This document shows, one piece after another, positions 35,501-47,500 of a stretch of DNA of 64,000 nt. The stretch's first letter is position 1. Each line of letters starts with the position of its first letter. The DNA is taken from the NCBI GenBank assembly GCA_902728285.1, contig CACVBU010000975.1, positions 462,637-526,636 on the forward strand, read 5' to 3'. The notes under the pieces were generated by a model. It had not been told where the DNA came from. It was given only the letters and a program-made list of their open reading frames with translations, and ran no database searches. The position numbers were made by a program, and so were the translations under genes. The DNA is from Clytia hemisphaerica. Its lineage: Eukaryota; Cnidaria; Hydrozoa; Leptothecata; Clytiidae.

Positions 35501-38500
35501 AAGAACGACAAATTTCATATAAAACGACAAATTTCGCCATCCACAACCTCGACCGAAATTGACTGTACGTATTCATCCCTCTTTTCTTTTTGTTTATCAC
35601 GGGAATTAACTACACATGGTTTTAAAAAACGACAAATTACGCGTGCGTATTACAATGCAGGATTCTTTAGAGGAACAGACTGACAAATCGACAACGATTT
35701 GAACAGTTTGAAAGCGTCCTTTGGGTGAGAAGAAAACAAACAAAATAATATTTCTTATCACAATTACAAAAACCGATAAATATATTTTCTGTAGATTTAA
35801 AACCAAAGCTTTAACACTAGAGGTGACTAGGCATTGAACCACTTTCCTATTTCTTCAAAATATTATTAAATCCAAGTAAATCAAATTCTAGTTTAAATTC
35901 GATTATTTTCACTGCTATTAAACATTATCACGAACAAATCCATTTTTCCAATAAACTTAATGTACTTTTTCAGTCTTTTATTTTTCTGTAAAGCCAGCCG
36001 TTACTCTCTCACGCCTTCAGATTGAAACAGCTTCTCCACTTTGTTTGGAAAATTAATTATGATAAAAAGTCTGGAAATTTAATTAACAAAATTTCGAATA
36101 TTGTAGTAGGGGTGGAGGTAAAATGGGGCTATCTTCAAATCATGCTGTGCTAGAGTTTTTTTTGATGTGTTTCTACCCAAATAACAATAATCTGAAAAAA
36201 ATTTTCAATTTCATGCATTTTTCAGGAATTGCCGGACCAAAAACTGCCGATTTTGGTCCCAAAACCCCCAAAATAGCAATTTTCGTCATTTTACTGGTAT
36301 TTATCCTTGTTTATGATCCCACATGAAGCCAATTAGTATTCAAAGTTGTTTGAATATAATTTAGAAGTACTTAAGATATAATTTTGGTGCTTTCAACACC
36401 TGTTGGGACCAAAAATTAGGCAAATTTGGGCCAAAAACTCAAAAAAAGGTAATTTTTTATCAATTTTGTCATGTAAAAGTTGCTTTAAATGCACGTTATA
36501 GGCCTAAAACTTGCCATTCGTTTCAAAGAAATAATTGATGCATCACAGGGAGTCAAGATTAGGTGGCCTCTGGGTATAGAATGGGCTTTAGAGGCTTAAT
36601 TAAGCTAAATAAACAAGAAAATCAACTGTATTAGGGTGGGGCGTCAAATGTCAAAGTCAGAAAATTCAAGATGTAGTGTTTTTTTATGAAAATTTAACCT
36701 ATTGTGAGGCATTCTGCGCAATTTTTAAGGTCAAAAGTTCAAAATTGGCCGAACCCCCCTGGGGGTACTGATTCGCACTACAGGCAAAAATTGGAAAAAA
36801 TGGCATTTTCTGGCCTTTTCAGGCCTGTAAATATGTCAAAACTATTGCAAATCTTATTTTTTTCACTTGCTGTACTAAATTTTATGAAGAAACAACAAAA
36901 TAATCACATTGGATTGAAAATTGTGCCCATTAGAGCCCTAAACGAGCCGTTTTAAGCCAATTTTGGGTAGCAAAATGCTTTTTAAGGCCAATTTTGCAAG
37001 CTCATAAACTTTAAACTGATTGATTCACATATCTGAAATTTTTAGAGATGGAAGTCTTCAATAAAGTCTTTAAGCAAAATGAATTTCAAGTTTTTCACTT
37101 TTTTCAAAAAATCATAATGGCGTCTTCAAAAATCGCCTTTTAGCAAAAAAAAATCATATTTCTCAAAAAATAGCATTTTTTAAGGCAAATTTCTACAAAC
37201 TGAGTTTAAATGCTGACTGAATTTTTTTTCGCAGTGATAGTATACTGGAGATACTCCAGGGAAATCAAAATTATTTGCGTCGGGGATGGGTCTATGTCCG
37301 CCATTATGGAAATAAAATCCCTGCTAAGAGCCATTTTTCAGGCAAAAACCCAAATTTGGACTGAAAAAATCTCTAAAATGTAAATAGACATGGGTCCAAA
37401 TTTTTTTGCAGTGATAGTATTCTGGAAATACTGCAGGAAAATCAAAGTCATCTGGGCTTGGGATTTGGGTATATCCACCATTTTGCAATTGAAATTCCTG
37501 CTAAAACGCAATATTTCAATCAAAAATCCAAATTTTGACTCCAAAAATCTTAAAAATGGCAATAGACATGAAGCAAAAATCTTTTTGCAGTGATAGTCTT
37601 CTGAAAGTACTCCAGGAAAATCAAAATCATTTGTGTTTAGGATTTGGGTATATCCGCCATTATGGAATTGAAATCTGTTCTAAAACTGGCTAAATTGCAA
37701 CATTTCAAGCAAAAATCCCATATTGACTTAAAAACTGCTCTAATATGGCAATAGACATGAACCTAAAATCTTTTTGCAGTGATAATGTTCTGTAAATACT
37801 CTAGGGGTAAAAACTATTCAGGTATAGCATGCTTCTGGGACCGCAATTTTTAAACTGAAGCCAGTTTTAAAATATATATAATATTTCAAGCTAAAATTCA
37901 ATCTTTTTTTGACGGAACAAGTCTTGAAAATGGAAATGTAAGTGGGCTATAAAGAATTGTTGAGTGAAATGGGATTTTTTAAATAATTTATTTCAACTAG
38001 TATTTCTAAATTAAAGGATTGTAAATTCACATTCTTTGCTTAATATAATATACAAAATATTTAGTCAATTATGATGTATTGGATGGAAATATGTAGCATT
38101 TTAACAGAGATTTCATTTCCATAAGGGTGGATGTAAACAAATCTCAGACTGAAATTATTTTGTTTTTCCAGGAATATTCACAGAATACTATCACTTCAAA
38201 AAAATTTGGGTCCACGTCTATTGTCATTTTAGAGCAATTTTTATTCAAAAACGGGGTTTTTGCTTGAAACGTTGTATTTTAGCCAGTTTTAACACATATT
38301 TCAATTCCATAATGGCGGATATACCCAAATCCTAAACCCAAACAATTTTGATTTCCCTGGAGTATTTCCAGAAGACTATCACTGCAAAAAGATTTTAGGT
38401 TCATGTCTATTGCCATTTTTAAGATTTTTTGAGTCAAAAATTGGATTTTTGATTGAAATATTTCGTTTTAGCAGGAATTTCAATTCCAAAATGGTGGATA

Positions 38501-41500
38501 TACCCAAATCCCAAGCCCAGATGACTTTGATTTTCCTGCAGTATTTCCAGAATACTATCACTGCAAAAAAATTTGGACCCATGTCTATTTACATTTTAGA
38601 GATTTTTTCAGTCCAAATTTGGGTTTTTGCCTGAAAAATGGCTCTTAGCGGGAATTTTATTTCCATAATGGCGGACATAGATGCATCCCAGACCCAAATG
38701 ATTTTGATTTCCCTGGAGTATCTCCAGTATACTATCACTGCAAAAAAAATTTCAGTCAGCATTTAAACTCAGTTTGTAGAAGCTTGCCTTAAAAAATGCT
38801 ATTTTTTGAGAAATATGACTTTTTTTTGCTAAAAAGCGAATTTTGAAGACGCCATTATGATATTTTGAAAAAAGTGAAAATCTTGAAATTCATTTTGCTT
38901 AAAGACTTTATTGAAGACTTCCATCTCTAAAAATTTCAGGCATGTGAATCAATCAGCTTAAAGTTTATGAGCATGCAAAATTGGCCTTAAAAGCATGTTG
39001 CTACCCAAAATTGGCTTAAAACGGCTCGTTTAGGGCTCTAATGGGCACAATTTTCAATCCAATATGATTATTTTGTTGTTTCTTCATAAAATTTAGTACA
39101 GCAAGTGAAAAAAATAAGATTTGCAATAGTTTTGACATATTTACAGGCCTGAAAAGGCCAGAAAATGCCATTTTTTCCAATTTCTGTCTGTAGTGCGAAT
39201 CATTACCCCCAGGGGGGTTCGGCCAATTTTGAACTTCTGACCTTAAAAATTGCGCAGAGTGCTTCACAATAGGTTAAATTTTCATAAAAAAACACTACAT
39301 CTTGAATTTTCTGACTTTGCCCCAAAAATGACTGTTGACGCCCTACCCTAACTGTATTTTCTATAAAAATGTAAAATATAAAGTTCAAATCTGATGCCGA
39401 TTTAGATATTTTCAAATGAATTTTTGATTCATTTTGCTAAAAATTATTAAGATTTAATATATATTAATCTATAATAATTCTGATTGAGTCCATCACAATG
39501 AAGTGTGTTGATCAAACGCAAACAATACTGTTTTGCTGTTCATCAAATGAAAAAGTCTCTTTCTGGAATCTGCAGCCATATCCCAATCACCTTCTATTAG
39601 GGTAGATCGTCAAATGGCAAAGTCAAAAAATTCAAAGTGTAGTATTTTTTTGTGAACATTTAATCTATTGTAAGACATCTTGCGCAATTTTTAACCTCCT
39701 AGGTAAAAAATCCAGCATTCCCCAGGGGGTCTTTGATTCGCACTAAAGCGAAAAATGAGTAAAAATGGCATTTTTTTGCCCATTTTAAGACTATAAAAGG
39801 CCAGAAAAGGGTCAAAATGGTTTCTAAATGGTTTCTTGTACTAATATTCAACACAAAAAGACAAAAGAACCCCAGCGAGATCGCTCAATGTTTCAATTTC
39901 AGGCTAAAAAGGCTGATTTTCTCCGATTCTGGGTAGCAAAATGCACGAAAGCAGCATTTTTGAGGACCCACAACTTTTAAATTAAACTTTTTAAGGTACA
40001 CACTTGAAATTTTCAGCAATGAAACACTTCAGAGAAAGCTCCAGGAAAAATCAATCTTGAGTTTTCAAAAATTTCCTATAAATCCATAATGGCGCCCTAG
40101 AAATTGAGTTTTCATGCTAAATGCCAATTTTCTTGGGCTAAAATCTCAAAAATGATTTCAAATGATGTCGTGAAATCTTTGGCTCTTGGAAGTATTCTGA
40201 AAATACTCTGGAAGAATCAAAATGGTTTGGGTCAGAAATTTGCCCTAGTCTGCCATTATGGCATTGCATTTCCAACTAAAACGCGATATTTAGAGTTTAA
40301 AGGCTGATTTTCTCAGGCTAAAATCTCAAAAATGGTTTCAAATGGTGTCCTGAAATCTTTTGGTGTTGAAAGTATTCTGGATATACTCTGGGAGAACCAA
40401 AATGGTTTGGGTTAGAAAGTTGCCAAAGTCCGCCATTATGGAATTGCATTTCCCACTAAAACGCAATATTTAGAGCTAAACTCTGATTTTCTCAGGCTAA
40501 AATCTCAAAAGTGGCTTCAAATAGGGTCCTGAAATCTTTCGGTGTTGAAAGTATTCTGGAAATACTCTGGGAAAACCAAAATGGTTTGGGTCAGAAATTT
40601 GCCAAAGTCTGCCATTATGGAATTGTATTTCATTCTAAAACACAATGTTTTGAGTAAGCTTGAGTGTTCTTCCTAAAGAAATAAATAAAAAAAGCCCATT
40701 CTATACCCAGAGGCCCCTGGTCTTGACTCCTTGTGATGCATTAATGACTTCCTTGAAATGAGTGGCAGTTTTCAGGCCTATAACGTGGATTTAAGCAACT
40801 TTTACATAACAAAATTGACAAAAAATTACCTTTTTTTGAGTTTTTGGCCCAAATTTGCCTAATTTTTGGTCCAATAAGGTGTTGAAAGCACCTAAATTAT
40901 ATCTTAAGTACTTCTAAATTATACTCAAACAACTTTGAATACTAAATGGCTTCATGTAGGATCATAAACAAGGAGAAATATCAGTAAAATGACGAAAATT
41001 GCCATTTTGGGGGTTTTGGGACCAAAATCGGCAGTTTTTGGTCCGGCAATTCCTGAAAAATGCATGAAATTGAAAATTTTTTTCAGATTATTGTTATTTG
41101 GGTAGAAACACATCAAAAAAACTCTAGCACAGCATGATTTGAAGATAGCCCCTGAAAAATGTTGATTTTACCCCTAATTGTAGCTAATTTACTGTTTTCT
41201 GATTAGGGTGCTTCGCTTTATTTAGAAATTTGACTCGGTTTGCTTTCATATTTCCCAGTTCATTGCTTCATTTTGCGACGATGGCTTTGATGATAATCCC
41301 TGGGAAAAAGACATTTGTGTCATCACAAGCAACTTTAAATACGAATGGAATGGAACGTCAGCAAAACGAACGATATAGAACGTTCTTGAACGTTTAGGGA
41401 CGTTCTAAGAACGCTAGAGAACGTTCTTAAACATTCCTGGTCATTCCCTTTTATTTACTAGTTTAAGGATGTCTTAAAACGTTCGGAAGCGTTCCTGAAC

Positions 41501-44500
41501 GTTCCATAATGTTCTCGAACGTTCTTATTGAGTCAATATTAACCTTTGGACTCTAAAGATCGTTCGCGAGCGTTCCGGAACGTTCTACAACGTTCTCAAG
41601 CGTTTTGGAACGTCTCTGAACGTTCTGGAACATTCAGAAACGTCCCTAAACGTTTTAGAACGATCGAGGACGTTCTGGAACATTCTAGGAACGCTATGGA
41701 ACGTTCGTGAACGTTCAGGAACGTCTCAAGAACGCTCCGTTTTAATTGTACTTCAAATCGCTTGTGATGACACATTTGTCAGTAGTTTTATTCACCCCTC
41801 CCCCTATTAGCTGTGTCTGTTGACTATAATTCTCAATGTTTTTGTGCAGAAATTCTTTTGTACATTGAACGAGTTCAAACAAAGTAACCCTTGATTTTAC
41901 TTACTTTCAATTTACAGTTGACGCTCTTCTAATTCGACGTTCTACTATTCGATAGGCTCCCTTATTTGATGAATTTAAAGTCCCTGTCAACAAGAAAAAA
42001 CGACAACTCTCATAAACGACGCTCCCTTTTTCGATAAGCTAAGCTCCCCTATTCGATGAAATTCTCCTTGAAGATCGAATTAGAGAGCGTCAACTGTACT
42101 TTCTTCACTTTTCTGTAAACTTTCAAGAGCAATTGTTTCCCTTCGTCATAACTCAGTGTGCTGCTTCTTTTAAGAAATTCTTGATATGCACCATTGCAAT
42201 GTCTTCCACGAACCTGACAGCTGATTGGTTGAAAGTGACGTATTGACTGATTTTACGTCACTTACAACCAATCAGCTATTGGGTCTGTGATGTAATGTCA
42301 GAACACATTGCAGTGGCGCATACCACGAGTAACGGCTTAACATGTCTCATCCACTGACCTTTACATATTCCTGGACAAAGCTTTATCCGCCATCTTTGAT
42401 GGGAGTTTTTTTTTAGATTGGCTCCCGCAAAAAAGTCACTTCAATGTTGAGAATTAACGTCTAGCAGCGCTATATCATAAAGCTTAATTCCCGAAAAGTA
42501 GATCTAGCGCTCTCGATGCATTTACATTATTGAGTAATGCTGCCGTTAGGGTACCACTTTCAGAAAAACTCCGATCAAAGATTTAGCTTGGCCGGTATTG
42601 AAAAACTTTTTCCAGGGTATATAAAGGTCTCATTGTTATTTAATTTTCCCTCCTTGCATAAGGATAAGGATGGAAGTCACGTGGACATAGGTGCTGGTTA
42701 CCATGGCATCAAAATATTATACACAGATACCAAGAAGATAAAAAAATTCGTCAGGTAAAATACCTTATTAGATTTTCTATGTAGATTTTCCAAATTACTT
42801 AAATTGACTATACCTTATCGGGGAAAACTTCGTCGGGGAAAAATTCGTCACTTGCTGGTAGTTGGTAAACGCATTAAGGCCGGGAGAAAATTTTCGTCGG
42901 GGAAAATATTCGTCACTTGTCCAAAATTTCGTCACTTTTCCCCGACGAAGTTTTCCCCGATAAGGTAGTACCGACCTGTATGTTTTATTAGCCGGTCCAA
43001 ATTCATGCATAACAGCCAGTAAGAATACCTACTTAACGAAGTGTGTGAATAATCAAAGATCGTTGATTTGGTTGAGGCTTTCTCCTTTGTCATATTGAAA
43101 CTTTAAACTTTGTGTTACGATTTGAACGAGAAAAAGAAAAATAATCTTGATATGCGTAAGTCATTTTTCTAACGAAAACGCCTGATAAAGCCGGGATTTG
43201 ACCCCCTTTACTTTAAATAGACACAGTGGTCAAAATCTGTAAAAATTCTACTTTCTTCGGGTGCTTCCGTTAGAAAATATGACGTCATTTTGACTCTTAC
43301 ATATCAAGAATAAAGTCATAATATACAGTCGAAACTCTCTGATTCGATCTTCAAGAGACCAAAAAATCTCTTCGGATTAAAGAAACTTTTGAATTACAGA
43401 GAGTATAAACAACCTTTCGGGTGAGAGGACCAATATTTTAGTTCGAACTACAGAAAGATTCGAATAATAGAGGTTCGAATTAGAGAGAGTTGACTGTACT
43501 CTAAAAGAAACGTTTATTCTATTGGCGGACATTCTCAGAATGTGAATTCACCTCTTCTTACCTCAAAAACAGTTTAATGGTCAATAGGTAATTGATCAAA
43601 GCGATTTTAGAGCTACAATGAAGTGAATACAGTCGCTCTCATGTTATCTTCTGACCAGCCACTAGAACCGTTCGAAAACCAACGGATCCGGCGAGACTCG
43701 AACTCACAATCATGCCATTTCCGGGCATTTGCTCTACCATTGAGCTACGGGTCCACGTGGAACCCGAGGACTCAGAGCTCCTTTTATCAAGGAGAGGGTA
43801 CTGTGGAGCATGCCTTCAAAAGATGACCTAGATATGAACGGCAATATTTCTTTCTGGAATATCACATTTTGAAAAATATTTTTTCCTGTATGGAGATGAA
43901 ATGCTAAATTTCATTCTTATTTTTTTTTTAGTTGGAGTGATGTTGGGAAGATGGCGTTCAACCGTCAGAACTTTGTTGTATCCAATAGCAGTTCTGGTGA
44001 AACTTTATCCACTCAAATGGTTAGTAAGTTTATTTCTGTTTTAAACTATTAACTGTTTTAAACTATTGACTGTTGCTAACTTAATATAACTTGTTCATTG
44101 TCCATTTGACATTTAGGAAGACATGGACATAGCGAAATACTTGTGGAAAATTTGTGTCGGACAGCATCAGTTCTTTCGAATGTCTCATGCTTCTGGTCGA
44201 AAGGCTTTCAGGTACTTTTATATATTTTTGAAAAAATGGTATTGATCTATCATATTTCAGACTAAGCTAAGAAATCATTGCCTTGTACGAAAAGAAGTCG
44301 CTAAATATCTTTCTTTGTTGTCCGTTTATGTTCTCAAATATTTGTTAAAGCTGATTCGTCGATACAGATGGCTCAGTTTCCCTGATTTCTACTTATACTA
44401 TCAAGCTTGGTAATTCTCACAGGTTATTCCCATTGCTCTGCTCGGATGTTTCAAATGTCTCTTCCATCTACTTGTAATAAAAAGTGCGAAAGAGGAAATA

Positions 44501-47500
44501 AGTTTTGGTGTGCCACTGTTAGTTTTTAACATTAGATTCCAAACTAGCCGTCACCCGGCGTCGCACCCACCGAGTAGAGTGCTGCTGAACACATCAAAAG
44601 CCCTTTGGATGGTGAGGGAGGGTAATAAGATTGAATTCTATTCACTAAAAGTATTTCTTCATTGACTCAAAAGATTCTCTCGATGATTTCCGATCCAATG
44701 ATAGGTCAACCATTGCTTAAATCCTTCTCAAACTCCAGATATTGTATTACTCAGGTTTTGATGACGTCATCAGACCCAAAATGCCTCAATTTAAGTTTTG
44801 GTGTACCACTGTTAGTTTTTAAAATTAGATTGTAAATTAATATGGTTATATGATCCAATAGATTATGAAATACCCTGACTTACCAAATACCAAATTTTCC
44901 AAAACCTTTTTAAGAAGAACGTCGAATTGTTTTTATCTTGCTTTCTTCTCAATATATTTTAGAACACAATTCGAAATGTCGACTGATTCAACGCTCTTTT
45001 TGAAGTAAGTATTTGATGACCTCACAAGCTCAATCAATCCACGTACTTTAGGCGTACAAACTTTCGCGAGCAGAAACTTTCGAGATTTTCGCGAATTTCG
45101 GCCCTCTTCGCGAAAGTAAATGTCTTTAAAAATTCTAGGAAGGGCCATTCGCGAAGGTTTATGCTCGAGAAAAGTATTTTTCCGTTGAATTCGAGAAAGT
45201 AAATGTCGCGAATTTTGCGATATTTCGTCCTCGCGAAAGTTTGTACGCCTAAAGTAGACCACATAATGAAACACCGGGCTTAAATAACATCCAAATACTC
45301 TCGGGTACCTAATAGCCGGGGGGGGGGGGGTTGGAATAAGCAGGGGGGCTGGAAAAAATCTCAAAATTTAATAAGCGGGGGAATTGGAATAAAAATGTCC
45401 TGGGTGGAAAATGTTTGAAAAGGAGGCTAATACAGCAGAATTAAGACAAAAAAGGGAACTTTCAAAAACATTTTCCCAAAAATTAATAAGCGGGGGGGTT
45501 GGAATAAGAATGTCCTGGGTGGAAAATTTTCGAAAAATTAATTAGCGGGGGGGGGACGGCTATTAGGTACCCGAGAGTAATATAGTAACGATAGTATGAT
45601 GGATTTTTACTAAAAGAGTTAAAAAAAAATAGCTTTAGTTTATCGGAGATATAGGAAGATTATTCATGGGTAACGATCAATTGCACTATATTTCTATGAT
45701 ACAAAGTGACTGAATCTTTTTATTTTGATACCTCCGCCTCTGAATTTTAGCTCTTAAGTTACTAGATACCCTATAGCTTCTATACCCTTGGTCAAGGAAA
45801 AGATATGGATCCATTTTGAACAAAGTACCACAACGAGAGGTGTTTAATAGTTAGCATTAAAAAATCCTATTTTACATTCTTTCCTTGAGTCCCGAAAGTG
45901 TTGTCATAGGTGAACGGTGGTTTTAATTTTGATTTGTTCATCCCTTCTTATTAGGGTACAACAACAAACGCAAACCATCAAACGCAAAATGACGTTGACT
46001 CGCAAGAAAGCAAAAGAGGTTTGTGTGTTCCCTTCATTTAACACAAATTCATTTTTTCTGCCCCTTTAAAGTAAGCTTTAGACCATGTTCAGACGTTACT
46101 GCTCCGTATCGTTCCGAAACGAAACGGTTCTGAAATTACTGTGAACGTCAAAATTCGAAACGTCAAAAAAAGAAGACGTTACAAAGTAAAACAAATCGAG
46201 ACGGCTTCGCTCCGCTATGTTCATTGGAACGGAACTGTTCCGTTTTATTGCTCCGAAACGTTCCGAAACCAATATGAACACTCTCGATCCGTAACAGAAA
46301 CCATACTGGAACGATACATAACCGTAACGTCTGAACATGGGCTAAAATCTTCAGAACACAGTATTTCTTCTGAAATAATGATCGCTTTAGGGTATACTGA
46401 AAGATATCTCGATATTTTGACTTACAGAAACATTTGAATCAAAGGATGGAAACTAGTAGCAATGGAAGCCCGAGTCCAAGTGATATTGGTGGGTAATTTT
46501 ATTCGAGTATTTTCCCTGACTGTTTTGTATCGCCTTCAATGATTACAAGCATAGCTTGTCCACATGGATAATGTTTTACGAATTTATGTACAAACCTTTT
46601 CTTTTAATAATTAAATCAAAATCCTCATCTAAATGAAACTGGATGGACTATTGTATTATTTCTATGAACAATTCATATTCCATGTACGCTTTAAATTTAC
46701 TAATGACACGGTGCCGAGTAATGCCCCTGTTTTGAATTAGGGAGTTCACGTGATGGTTGTTGATTTGAATGATTGGACTTCAATCCTTTCTTTTTCCAGG
46801 AATGCACAACGTCATTCCAGTTTTCGATGACACGGTCGATGACGACACTGAATTCTTACATCGTTATGAAGATGCTTGCAGTCTACAAAGCGAACATGAT
46901 CGGTTGGTTGATAATAAAATTTAGTCTTTCATTTCTAAAAGCACACACAGACACATTTTAGAGGGATTTAGTTCTATCACAGTAGAGTCTCGTCACTTCG
47001 AACCTCTTTAACTCCTGAGTGGAATTTATTTAGTAAACACCAGCATCTGAATGGGATTTAGTTCTGTAACATATTTCTTGGGAAGGCTTCAAATGTTTAA
47101 TATAAATACCTCACAGTTTTTTTTACTGAATCACATTTCATGTTTATTGATCGTTGTTTTCAAATTGAAAAATGTATATGTATAATATGTACAGTTGACG
47201 CTCTCTTATTCGACGTTCTACTATTCGATAGGCTCCCTTATTCGATGAAATTTAAAGTCCCCGTCAACATGAAACTCTCATAAACGACGCTCCCTTATTC
47301 GATGAAAATCCAATTCCCCTTGAAGATCGAATTAGAGAGCGTCAACTGTATAATTAAAAGATGTTTCTTGAGCCTGATTTTTCTTCTTTTGAGAAAAATA
47401 ACCAGAAGCGTCATGTTTTTATTGAAGAACTATATATTCGACCGTCACTACAAAAGGTCATCGTCAGAGTGTAAATGATGACCTGATGATAACCTCTTGA

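Noticed and set aside
37338-38634. Mirror-image ORF pairs of 67-74 codons
   Set aside because: Exact consequence of the inverted arms of the foldback element; no conserved protein features.
43684-43754. Functional tRNA-Phe(GAA) gene
   Set aside because: G at position 33, an extra base before the anticodon stem and an acceptor mismatch; kept only as tRNA-like.
44933-45364. 143-codon minus-strand ORF
   Set aside because: Composed of the CTTTAGGCG MITE and part of the next MITE; overlaps exon 11 of the Pez-like gene on the other strand.
46081-46437. ORFs of 80 and 98 codons on opposite strands
   Set aside because: Produced by the CGTTCCGAAACG repeats of a MITE.
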